Of a stretch of 64,000 nucleotides of DNA, positions 44,752 through 54,739 are shown one piece after another; positions within the stretch are counted from its first letter, which is position 1; the number at the start of each line of letters is the position of its first letter. Below the pieces are notes generated by a model. The model was given only the letters and a program-made list of their open reading frames with translations. It made no database searches and was not told the origin of the DNA. The position numbers and the translations under genes were made by a program. The DNA is from Symsagittifera roscoffensis (lineage: Eukaryota > Xenacoelomorpha > Acoela > Convolutidae): positions 39,159,599 to 39,223,598 of the forward strand of contig NC_087065.1 of NCBI RefSeq assembly GCF_963678635.1. The letters are read 5' to 3'.

Positions 44752-45710
44752 GCTAATTTAAATCTATGAACTTCTTTTCTTGCTTTTGGCTCTTCTCCAA
44801 CACCTCCATTCGTGTTATCATGGCTAAATGCGTGCAACATGGCTAAAAATGTGTTCACAATATTAAGTTGTTCACCATACAAAAATTCATTACATTATGA
44901 CAATATTAAAATTTGTTTTTCAAAACTGAAACTCAAATGTGGAGGAAAGTTGAAAAGGGCCCAATCTTTTCCATTACACCCCCAAGCCTAAAAGCAAAAA
45001 AAAAAACGGCTCTTTTCCAGTTCCCCCCCCTTTGATTTTTTCTGAAATCCGTTAAATGAAAGTCGATTTAAAATGACTTTTGATGTCATAAACTCCTTTA
45101 AAACGTGTCAGCGTGAACAAGTGAACAAATTTCTGCAACATTTCTAACATGCAAATTGCCGAGTGAACAATTTATGAACAGTTTTATTTTGTAATTTTAC
45201 GAGGGGGGTGGGAAACTGGAAAAGAGCCAAAAAAACATATATAACTAAGCGCTGCGTAGAGTTACGAACTATGTTCGAGATGCAATATGAGCTATTGCAT
45301 ATCTGGTATTAACAAATGTGAAAAATACAAACAAAACACACATGAAAAAAAAAATCACGCTTACCAATAGGTTTTACTTTTCAATTCTTTTGTTTGATTG
45401 TTCTAGAAATATATTGCACTATTTTCTTTAAATCTTGCACTAGTTTTTTTAATTATTGCTCTAGTGTTTAAGTAGTGTGCTCTCTTCCACTCCCCGCCCC
45501 AACACCCCTCGCGTTTAAAATTTTACTTTTACTCAGTTTTCGGCTCTTTACCAGCTTCCCCCTTTAAAAATACCGAGTTTTATGTTTGTTTTACGCGTTA
45601 TTACGGCTAAATGCGTGATGTTACGCTGTAAAGTATGAAGAACAAATCTGTTCATAGTTGTCGATTTGTTCACCATGTCAAATTTCATTGCATTATGACA
45701 ACGTTAACTA
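44752..45710. other. Gene-free stretch
   Basis: AT-rich and T-run-rich. Contains repeated phrases about a Ser/Leu-rich GGAAAAGAGCC motif and ACATTATGACAACRTTAA that also appear near 45690, 47590 and 41870, indicating dispersed repeats. No gene supported. Confidence 0.45.
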
Positions 45711-46079
45711 GGGGCCCAGCTGAAAGCTGGAGAGACCTGTTTGATTATTTTAATATTGATTATTTTAAAATTGTTTTAAAATTTCAGGTTTCTCAAGTCG
45801 ATAGCGCCCTTCCTACGCAAAAAAGTGAAAGAGAAGCTTATGCATTCATTGGTAATGCTTTGTTAAAAAGTTTTCATGAGGGAACTTTTCAAGTCCATAG
45901 GTGTTTCCCTGGACAATAGGGGCCCAGCTGGAAGCTGGAGAGACCTGTTTGGTTATTTCAGAAAAAACGTTATACAAATTTTTGATGAAATCGAATTAGC
46001 TAGCGCTTTTTGTTTTATTGAAAAAACGAGTTTGAAAAAATGTGGGTGGGGGTGTAAGGTTAGCGAAATCGCAGATTGA
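45711..46079 (+). other. Duplicated motif and possible death-domain-like exon
   Basis: GGGGCCCAGCTG followed by AAGCTGGAGAGACCTGTTTG occurs twice, at about 45711 and 45919, 208 bp apart. Both copies are open in a frame giving RGPA-x-SWRDLF-x-YF. The second lies in a 67-codon frame (45876-46079), MRELFKSIGVSLDN then RGPAGSWRDLFGYF, which recalls the W-R-x-L-A helix of death domains. A TTTCAG precedes the coding-like stretch between the copies. Weak evidence; it may be an exon, a pseudogene or chance. Confidence 0.25.
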
Positions 46080-46554
46080 TTTCGGATGAGTTTTGTAAAC
46101 TAATGTAGCAAGGTAATTGTGTGCATCACTCTGCCAGAATTGTTAAAGTTAGAATTAAGTGAAATGTGTGTTTCACAAACCAGCTAACATTAATGAAATA
46201 AAGCATTTTTCATTTTTCTAACGACTCTTTAATTTTCGAATTAATTTAATTTTGTCCAAGCATTGCAAATATGACTATAATATGTTGACTATAACTGACA
46301 TCACAAAAACGTTCTGGAACAAACCGACCTGATTAAAGAGAACTAGCGTAACTCGTGCAACTTCTCGTTGGACTTCTTCGAACCATACAAAAAACTCAAC
46401 ACAAAGCCAATAGCACCAAGCAAAAGCGAGAAAACGTAAGCATAGCGGATTCCATTGTCGAAAAAACACACACAATCAGTATATTGAATCTTTGTTCCAA
46501 TGCAAAAAAACTTTTAAAAAAACTTTTCCTAAGTGTACAGCTCTTCCCCGAGAC

Positions 46555-47345
46555 AAATTAAGGAATAGCCGCTTGGGCAGGGGAGTTTCCTACAACCTGG
46601 TCTATCGATTAAACCCTTAATCCCAAATCTGGATGGGTAGTTTTTAAAGAAATCGAAAAAGTTTGAAAAAATGGCCTAAAAACCGAAAAATTGACTATTC
46701 CCAAGTATATAGCTCATCCCCTAGACAAATTAGGGACGAGCCGTTTGTGTAGGGGGGGGGTTCCTACAACCTGGTCTATCGATTAAACCCTTAATCCCAA
46801 ATCTGGACGGGTAGTTTTTGAGGAAATCGGAAAGATTTGAAAAAAGGCCAAAAAAGTGACCTTTCCTAAGTCTATAGCTCTTCCCCTAGGCAAGTTAAGG
46901 ACCAACTGCTTGTGCGGGGGAGTTTCCTACAACCTGGTCTATCGATTAAACCCTTAATTCCAAATCTGGATGGGTAGTTTTTGAGGAAATCGATAATTTC
47001 CGAAAAAATAGGCAAAAAAATCAAAAAAGTGACTTTTCCTAAGTCTATAGCTCTTCCCCTAAGCAAATTAGGGACCAGACGCTTGTGCATGGGAGTTTCC
47101 TACAACCTGGTCTATCGATTAAACCCTTAATGCCAAATCTGGACGGGTAGTTTTTGAGGAAATCGAAAATTTCCGAAAAAATGGGCAAAAAGTGAAAAAA
47201 GTACCGAGTTGTGAAGCTTTTCTAAGACCGTAGGGGGTGGGGTAGGGTAAAAATTGCCCTAAATTTCATGCAGGCAGGTAAGTGAAACGCTACTGAGTCC
47301 ATTGGTACCACTTTTATGAGAATCTGACGGGTAGTTTTTTGGGAA
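46555..47345 (+). repeat. Tandem array, four ~170-bp units plus a partial
   Basis: TACAACCTGGTCTATCGATT followed by AAACCCTTAAT is found at 46591, 46765, 46928 and 47101 (spacings 174, 163 and 173 bp), with high similarity between units. Each unit also has CAAATCTGGAYGGGTAGTTTTTGAGGAAAT and a TATAGCTCTTCCCCTA block. A fifth, degraded unit follows at about 47323. The units are recognisably related to the degenerate array at 34300-35345. Confidence 0.9.
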
Positions 47346-47924
47346 AGCGAATTTTTCGAAAAAGCGTCTCAAAAAAAAAAAAAAAAAAAAACCAGATCTC
47401 ATCTGGAAAAAAAAAACGTTTTCATAATACCTGTTTAATAAATCAAACAGGAAATAAGCTTTTCCAATTTGAAAGGTGGGGGGGGGGACTGGAAAAGAGC
47501 CCAGTTTTCTTATGTATTATTACGGCTGAATGTATGGTGTTAAGATGCAAGGTATGGAGATCAAATTCGTTCACATGCAAAATTTCATTACTTTTAGGAC
47601 AACGCAAAATTAGTTTTTCAAAACTGAAACTCAAATATGTGGGAGTGGAAAAAGCCAAATATTGAACTAGTTTATCAATTATGGCACAAAAACATACAGC
47701 ACAAATGATTTTTATAAATTGTGCTTGACAATATGAGTAGAGAAAAATTAGAAAAGTCCCACTGAAGGTGGAAAAGTCCCCTGAAACTACCTTGAACAAT
47801 AAACTTGCAACTACAATAAAAAATACTCACTGGACAAGCAAAATCCGTCATGTGGCATCTAAGCCGGCAAAAATTGAGCAGACGCAGAAAAAACTGACAT
47901 TTCAATTCTTAACGCAATAAGAAA
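47346..47924. other. Gene-free stretch with A-run
   Basis: Begins with a 20-A run near 47371-47390. AT-rich chance frames only; no gene supported. Confidence 0.5.
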
Positions 47925-47929
47925 TTCAA

Positions 47930-48035
47930 TTGAATACAGGCTGAAATAACAAAATCCGAGCGGGATACGAACCCCTGACCTTACTGGCATTGCTTTCACG
48001 AAAAATGGTCTACAGACGGTGGAAAAATATACAGA
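47930..48035 (-). repeat. tRNA-like SINE fragment, copy 4
   Basis: On the minus strand GGGGTTCGTATCCCGCTCGG contains a perfect B box (GGTTCGTATCC, about 47962-47973). The A-box region upstream on that strand is degraded. It may belong to the same family as the other minus-strand SINEs. Confidence 0.5.
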
Positions 48036-49057
48036 ACAAAAAAAAACGAGAAAAAATGATTGAAAAGTTTTGACAATTTTCAATTTCCGAAGAAAACATA
48101 CATCTAACAAGAATTTTATGATTTGTCTAAGATTGGTTAAGAACTCTAAATTCGATGGGAGTTTAGAAAGTTGAGGGCTGTTTTTTAAAATTAGAGTTCA
48201 TTCACGAACAATTGTATAGACTTTTTCTATAAAACAAAAATCATCACGAACTAAATAAGTGAGAACCACTTCTTTCTTTTACTATACTGAAACAATAAAT
48301 ATGTTCGCTTGTTCACAAAAACCAGTTTTAAAACCCAGAGATAAAGAAAGGCTTCACACTAGTCCCGATGATCACAAACAGCATGACAAGCAAGGAAACA
48401 AAAAATGCGACTGCCAGTTAGCCAAAAAAAAATTATTTGAAAAAACTCGTTTTACCAAACTTTTTGTACGTTTGTCTGGAATAAAGTTCAAATTGAGGGA
48501 AATATAAATTGAAACATAAATTTCAGCATGAAAATAAATTTCAGCCTTCGCCCAAAACTATTTGAGCCGAATCAACGCTCAAAGAAAATCGAAAAATTAT
48601 ACAAAATCGAAGCTGGTAAATTTACAAATTATAAGAATAAATCAAAACGAATTGCAATGCTAGCAAACTACCGCGTCACTCGCGCCTGCGGTGCATCAAA
48701 TAGATCATTGAACCCAAAAAAAGATTCCCTAAAATCTTGAAGACTATGAAAAAAACTACATTGAGATTGATGGATAGGGCATCAACATAGTTTTATATGT
48801 TTTTATTAAAATATTTTAGAAAAATCGGTTGATATGTTAAATTTCCATTTCTTTAGTAGAATCAGTATTCTTCTACATCCTCTTTGGTGCCAGAAAACTA
48901 TATCTGCCTTAAAAAATAAAAATGGTTTATCTCAGAAAATACTGAGTTTCAAATTTTCCTATTTTTACAAAATACAACCCTCTATATACTATCTTTTCTA
49001 AGTAATTCTATATTTTCTTGGTTTGGTTAGGGGAAAATGTCAACACAAAACGTTGGA

Positions 49058-49410
49058 ACAGAGGCGAAGCTACACTTCGCAAACACTAGCGAGAACACGG
49101 CAAAAAGCAGCTCTATTAATTGAAACAAAAAAAATCAAAAATAAACCTCAAATTAGTCAAAATTCTGCTCCGTTTTAGATTCATATCAGTGACCTAGAGA
49201 TTGAGAGTCCCACACCCTTACCTCTCAGCCACTGACGCTTAACAATCGACAAAAACTAGCCACAAATAAAGCAGAGAACAGATGCTATGAAATTTCTAAT
49301 GCTACAGATTGTGAATAGCAAACGTACCACTAAATGAGCAGCTTTATTAGCGAGTTAGGTTTGAAACAAAAACGTCATACAAATACACTACGCTCGGATG
49401 AGTAAACAAA
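49058..49410 (-). repeat. tRNA-derived SINE, copy 5
   Basis: On the minus strand TGGCTGAGAGG (49221-49231) is a perfect A-box match; the B box is mutated (GATATGAATCT). On the plus strand it matches the 42145 copy from GAGGCGAAGCTACACTTCGC through ACTAGCCACAAATAAAGCAG and then a GCTTTATTAGCGAGTTAGGTTTG-like end. Confidence 0.8.
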
Positions 49411-49485
49411 ATAAACAAAAGTTTTTTACCTGAAAAATTTCCGTCTGAATGCCGTTAGATTTTTTGAGCTTAATTAGTTTTTAAC

Positions 49486-49644
49486 GCGGCTTGAAGGAAC
49501 GTAGTGTGTTAGGCTGAACTTGACAAAACTTATTTAAAAAATATATATAATTTTGAGATAACTTAAGAGATAAATTACAGAACATTTAGATTTTCGAAAA
49601 AACTTATGTGGTTCAGCCTAACACACTATCTTTCTTCATGCCGC
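49486..49644. repeat. 159-bp hairpin (foldback) element
   Basis: TAGTGTGTTAGGCTGAAC (49502-49519) and GTTCAGCCTAACACACTA (49611-49628) are perfect 18-bp inverted repeats. The similarity extends outward through GCGGCTTGAAGGAA and its imperfect complement TTTCTTCATGCCGC. The loop is about 91 bp. It fits a MITE or a structured RNA precursor. Confidence 0.85.
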
Positions 49645-49830
49645 TAATAGGCCATTAAACCATCCAGAAATGACCCAAAAAACTGAAAAAATACCCGGAA
49701 AACAAACCTATTAATTATTTTTCAAAAACTCAGCGTCAAAGGTGCTTCCAATATTTAGAACACTCGAAATTCTGATGTAACGCACTGATGTCTTAGAACT
49801 CATCTATCTCATGAATATACCTTTCCAGTG

Positions 49831-50202
49831 ATGGCAACTTTGGCAATACTGTACCTTTTGCTAATACCTAGAAACATTGCGCGTTATAAATTCGTTCCTT
49901 TAGAAAAAAATTTTTTGTCTTTTTTTCTCGAAACCAAGCTAGTTTTCGAGATCGATTTTCAAAATCCTAATAAGTTTTATACTTCTGTTTGTATAAACAT
50001 CCCAGATAACGTTCCAATTTCCTTGTATACTCGAAAATTTTCTGAATCAACATTAATCTCCAGCACGTTTTCCTTCCGATCCTTTTTTCAAGTAAAGATC
50101 GAAACAAAAACAAGTTCTCGAAGAGTAAATTTTTGTCCAATAAACAAATTTTCTCATATTAAACTTTCCATTCTACGTCACTACATGTGTTCTGGTTCTT
50201 AA
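49831..50202 (+). CDS. Possible small secreted protein
   Basis: A 123-codon frame convergent with HDAC3, ending about 100 bp from its stop. It starts MATLAILYLLLIP, a hydrophobic signal-like N-terminus, and has four cysteines (including CINIP and CPINK). A CTTTTCCAG-like acceptor ends just two nucleotides before the ATG, the same arrangement as for HDAC3. Against it, chance frames of about 115-120 codons also occur in this AT-rich window and no family is recognised. Confidence 0.3.
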   Translation: MATLAILYLLLIPRNIARYKFVPLEKNFLSFFLETKLVFEIDFQNPNKFYTSVCINIPDNVPISLYTRKFSESTLISSTFSFRSFFQVKIETKTSSRRVNFCPINKFSHIKLSILRHYMCSGS

Positions 50203-50302
50203 CTGGACTTAAGGCCCAATTCACCAAACAGACCCAACATCTACACTCCAATCACGTTTTCCTCAAGCAATGAAATGACCAAAAGACATACATAAAACAA
50301 AC

Positions 50303-51592
50303 TCAGTCCTGGTCCTTATCACCATCGTAATACTCATTGTCTTTTTCCACTCTCTTTGATAATTCAGTGGCGTCTTCCCTTTGATCTGGATTCGAGTCCG
50401 CCCAGTCCCTGGGATCATCTTGGATCAGATCATCAGGAACATGTTGCATTTGTACACTTGGCGCCGAAGCTACACTTTTCAACATTTCAACTGTCATTTT
50501 CCTAATGTCATCCAGGTATTGCTTTGAGTTTTGGTTGTCCATTTTACAAACGGTTTCTGGGTGCAGAGTAAAATCTGGAGCAAAGTACGAGTAATATTCA
50601 GTTTGAGGCAGATCATTGCTGATTTCTTCTCCGACCAACACAGATGTTTCGTATGTCCAGCAACGAGCTACATTCCGCATCGTATATCCCCCACCTCCTA
50701 GTACCAATACTGGTACATCAAACTCTAGCATGTAACGAACGCAATCACCATGACCGTAGTTACTCATATTGAAACATCCCAATCGATCAGCTGCAAGGCA
50801 ATCGGCTCCACATTGCAACACTACCACGTTTGGTCTATAGTGATCCATAATAGCTTTAACCGTAGGTTGATAAATACTTCGGTAACTCACATCATCCATT
50901 CCGTCTTTTAGAGGAACATTCACCGAGAAATATTTACCAGCTTCTTTACCAATTTCATACATATCTCCGGTGCCAGGGAAAAAAGAGTTTCCGTACTTGT
51001 GAAACGATACTGTCATTACTCTGTCCGTCAGATAAAACGCTTCCTGCACCCCATCACCATGATGAATATCGATATCAACATATAGCACTCTTTGATGGTA
51101 CTTCAGAAGCTCAAGAATAGCCAGCACTATATCATTGACGTAACAAAAGCCTGAAGCTTCACTCTTTTTCGCATGATGCAGACCACCGGACCAATTCACA
51201 GCAATGTCGCACTGTTTGTTATTAATTTTGCGTGCACCGTCAAGGGACGCGCCGGAAGTTAGAGCGCAAAACCTATACAATCCAGGGAACATGGGACTGT
51301 CATCCCCGATGTTGAAGCTACTACAATTTTTTATTGGAAAAACGTCGCTTGCACTTTGTCCAATTGAACGTTGCAAAAATTCGATGTAATCTTCGGAGTG
51401 AAATTTGCACATATCATGAGAAGTAGCTTGATAAGGTCGGTAGACTTTCATTTTCTTATGCAGCTGATAAGAGAACACTAAATTATGAGTTAGAGTTAAG
51501 CGATGTGGTTTCATTGGATGATTGGCTCCATAATGAAAATTCCCAACCGTAGGCTCGTAGAAATATACAATACTTCTTTTATTTGTAGTCAT
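50303..51592 (-). CDS. HDAC3: Histone deacetylase 3 (class I, zinc-dependent)
   Basis: Removes acetyl groups from histone lysines; in other animals HDAC3 is the catalytic subunit of nuclear NCoR/SMRT co-repressor complexes. The 429-residue product is close to the 428 of the human enzyme and aligns throughout: [14 protein letters not shown] near the N-terminus, GGLHHAKK with catalytic His139/140, [12 protein letters not shown] with zinc ligands Asp175 and His177, QCGAD with the third zinc-binding Asp, and [13 protein letters not shown] with the catalytic Tyr. The acidic tail ends [11 protein letters not shown], an HDAC3 hallmark. There are no introns. The start chosen is MTTNKR; the in-frame ATG eight codons upstream lies behind a TTTTGTTTTAG acceptor and is probably not exonic. 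Confidence 0.97.
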   Translation of the reverse strand: MTTNKRSIVYFYEPTVGNFHYGANHPMKPHRLTLTHNLVFSYQLHKKMKVYRPYQATSHDMCKFHSEDYIEFLQRSIGQSASDVFPIKNCSSFNIGDDSPMFPGLYRFCALTSGASLDGARKINNKQCDIAVNWSGGLHHAKKSEASGFCYVNDIVLAILELLKYHQRVLYVDIDIHHGDGVQEAFYLTDRVMTVSFHKYGNSFFPGTGDMYEIGKEAGKYFSVNVPLKDGMDDVSYRSIYQPTVKAIMDHYRPNVVVLQCGADCLAADRLGCFNMSNYGHGDCVRYMLEFDVPVLVLGGGGYTMRNVARCWTYETSVLVGEEISNDLPQTEYYSYFAPDFTLHPETVCKMDNQNSKQYLDDIRKMTVEMLKSVASAPSVQMQHVPDDLIQDDPRDWADSNPDQREDATELSKRVEKDNEYYDGDKDQD

Positions 51593-51599
51593 GCTTTCT
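51593..51599 (-). promoter_or_regulatory. Splice-acceptor-like site 5 nt before the HDAC3 ATG
   Basis: On the minus strand, GGTTTTGTTTTAG is followed by AAAGC and the ATG. The polypyrimidine-like run plus AG so near the start fits either a 5'-UTR intron or a spliced-leader trans-splicing acceptor. A leader of five nucleotides would be too short for a normal cis exon. Confidence 0.55.
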
Positions 51600-53602
51600 A
51601 AAACAAAACCACGCAACAGCGTTCATATTTCTGTGCCTTTAGACCAAAATGCTCAACGGTTTCAGTCAAAAACGAATCGCACGATATGTTGAAAACGACG
51701 ATCAAAGTGTTATTTGTAAAAAGAGACTAATTGTGAAAGCTAAAATGGAATGTTTGATTTTTTTTTCAAATTTGAATTGAAGGGACATGACAGGTGACAA
51801 CGCATTTTTTCGCAACAACTGAAATTCCGCGGAAATCAGACGACAAATAGAACTAAATGGACGGAAATTAGAATTCGAGATCGAGCGATTTCGAGAGAAA
51901 AGAAGCCTTCCGAAACGTAACCATCGTGCAATTACAGTTTTAAAAGAACAATCAGGTCATAAGTATCATAGTAACCGTGTTATAATCAGGAGTTCCTTCA
52001 TCACATGTTCCAGTCAAAATCCTACAAAATTTCTAGATATGGAACTGATAACGATAAAAAAAGAAATGGTTAGATATATCAAAGAAGTTCAAATATTTTC
52101 GCACATTTTGAGCAATTTTCTTAACAATATTTACAGTTCGATCAAAGAGCTAGAAAAATCGGCAAACATGTCTCAAAAATGATCTAGAAACTTTTGTCCA
52201 CTTCTGTGTGCCAGTCGGTCATATTTGGAAGTTTGACCTTGAGGAATACGAACAACGTAATTTTGGGTGAAAATTAATTTTTCAAAAATTCGAATTGAGC
52301 CTGTCATGTTCAACTTTCACGCGAAAACTGAAAATCTCAGAAATACAAGATCAGAACTACCGAAAGACAATCGCGGGAAAGTAGTTGAAAAAAGCAGCGG
52401 GAAATTGCTATTCGCAATTTTCAGATATAAATCAAACGCGAGTAGAGCTGTCCTATCCTGAATAGGAAGCAGAGCGATTGCAAACAAAGCAGACACAAAT
52501 AAGAAGTGGACCAGAGTGAACCCTCGGTGGAAAGGTGGACAGCTGGGGTATCCCAATGGTCCAAACCAAAACTCAATTCTCGAGTAAAAACTCATTTACC
52601 TTGCTGGAATTAATTGATTACAAACTTCTTGAGTTAAAACTTAATTACCTTAATGCTAGAGTTACTGATTAATTTAGTCATTCCAATTCTCGAATGTGCT
52701 GGTATGCGAGTACCCAATTTAGTTTTCTTGAGTGTGTTTTATAATTGTTATGTTGAGGTAAGGAGAGTTTTAGGTTGATCCATTTGAAATGGATCACAGT
52801 TCCACTGTCAATAAAAAGTAACCATACGGACTGTTCCGACCCTGTTTTTAACGGCGTTCGCGTATTTTGGGTATTTTGAGACCTAAGTATGGGGGCGTTC
52901 TTGTTTTCAAAAGTGGGGTGGGGGGAGGTATTTTGGTAGTGGCCTTTAAGCTGTACCGAGGGTTATAGTCTCATGTCGCAAGTGAACCGAATTGGCTCCG
53001 ACCGTTCGAGGTAGAAAAACACAAGAGATAGTGTCCCTGACTCTTGAGCCAATGGTTATAGGGCCTATTTTGCTTTAACCTCATATGTGACTCAAGTAGG
53101 CGACTGTTACATCGGGTTTTTATGGCGCTCCTGGGTGTTTTTACGACATCATGACTACGGAGTCGAACGCACTTGACACAGCTCCGGGCTACATGCCCAT
53201 TCTAGAGTACCGGTGGTACGGTTCGGCGGGAACGTGTAAACCTTCCGGTCGTACCGTGATAGCTTTTTAAGAAAACTCGAGAAAATTTCCTGGTACGCTC
53301 TCCGAACGAGGCCTAGCTAACCGAGTAAGGGGAGGTAACTAGGGGGACTAAAAAACGAGCAAAAAGACAAAAAGCGAAACAAAAACCGAAAAAGAATAGA
53401 ACAAGGAACAAAAACCATAAAACAAAAAAATGGCAGTGACTTTGACACCAGATTAGTTGGATCAAAACTTTATATTAATTAAAAAGTATACCCATACTGT
53501 TTTCATAAGACCGATCGTTTCGATCATTTCAGCAAGTTAAAAAGGGGCCCGAGTGTGGGGCGTTGTCAAGGGTTTTCAGATAGCTTGCAACTGAGCTGGA
53601 CC
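51600..53602. other. Gene-free stretch, composition shift near 52800
   Basis: The first part is AT-rich like the rest of the window. From about 52830 it becomes G/C-richer and G-tract-rich (for example GTGGGGTGGGGGGAGG near 52913). This may be the LTR or leader of element E, whose right end lies outside the window. No coding sequence is supported. Confidence 0.45.
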
Positions 53603-53908
53603 ACTAGGAGACTTGACTGGGAAAGGTGACCAGCTAAGTAGGAAAGTGGTTCACAAGAAGGGTAACCGACAAGTGCTGGACACGACAAGGGAAATCCAGC
53701 ACCGACGGGACCGAACAGAGAATGCACACAGGGATATTTTGTTTGGTCAATCTACGAATCACTGGGAGACTGCACTGGAACAGGTGACGAGTCAAGTGGG
53801 AAATTAGTGCTGGAGAGAGGTGCTGGACGGGCCAAGGAGACAACCAGCACGGAATCAGAGCAACCAGAGGGGGACACACAGAGGTGTTCTGGTTGCTCAA
53901 TCGGGTAT
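53603..53908 (+). repeat. Diverged ~158/148-bp tandem duplication
   Basis: Two consecutive units begin ACTRGGAGACT at 53603 and 53761. They share in order AGGTGAC, AGTGCTGGA, CAAGG, CCAGCAC, CAGAG and a final GGTTGCTCAATC or GTTTGGTCAATC. Probably part of the leader of element E. Confidence 0.65.
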
Positions 53909-54739
53909 CGTTAGAATCCAAATTACATTATAGGAGATAAGTGTAAAATTGGATAAGCGGAACCCCACTGTTTTCAGGAAGGTTTTTACTTGAGCAGAGC
54001 TTGGAAACAGGTTCTACGGTTTTCTCTCGAGAAGTTTAGCACTGAGCGCTTAAGGTGATTTTCGGCTTAAGAGGGGGGCTAAATAAAGGGGAGGTTAGAA
54101 GGGGGCTGGTTAGGTTAGAGGTTGGCGGTTGCAAATTGTGAAAAGGGAGGACACGTTAAAGTAACTACCAATCAATATCGTCGATTTAGTTACATTATAA
54201 TCTTACACGCGTGAATTATAGAGAGAGGATAACCAAATTTAAGATCGAAGTAAGGTAAGTACCCTGGCCGGATCGGGTGGGGGGAACGGAGATAGACAGT
54301 TTTTGAAACCCGGAAGGACAATACCCCATAAGAACGTTAATAGGGGGGTTGGAAAACGTGTGACAATCAGGTACCAGACATTTTTTCTACGAAAGGGCGA
54401 TATTAGTCATCTCTGATTTTAGGTGGGTTCATCTTTCTGTTTTTATAATTTTTTCTCGTTTGTGTTTTTAAGTTTTTGGTACTAATTTTATCGGTTTTGA
54501 ACAAACAGGTCATCACAACACACCGGCGAACAAGTTGAATTTCAACTTGCATCAGAATAATAAAGGGAGATAAATACAGGGGTGTTAGCATTTGAAACTT
54601 CTGGCCAGTAAGGTTGGGTTTTGGGAAAATTTTTATACTAGAGCTCAAGTGGTGGTACCAGGGATAGTAGTTCAAGAGTCTCAACAACGAAGAAGAAGAA
54701 ATCAGTTTGTCCCAACACTAAGGAAGATGGGGTCTTGGG
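53909..54739. other. Non-coding leader-like stretch
   Basis: G-rich sequence with no credible reading frame. It ends with GTCCCAACACT (54709 and 54752), the same phrase found right after the 21-bp array as GTGCCCAACACTGG (about 57907), so it flanks the array on both sides. Confidence 0.45.

Noticed and set aside
47443-47799. 118-codon minus frame
   Set aside because: Runs through poly-C/A-rich DNA with no domain or codon bias. Similar lengths arise by chance in this AT-rich window.
48259-48740. Two neighbouring frames that could be two exons (48301-48465 and 48549-48740)
   Set aside because: A GTACGT donor and TTTCAG acceptors exist, but no pairing keeps the reading frame, and the peptide is not recognised.
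51593-51616. Upstream in-frame ATG for HDAC3 (MRGFVLES extension)
   Set aside because: It lies before a good splice-acceptor sequence and has no counterpart in HDAC3 proteins.
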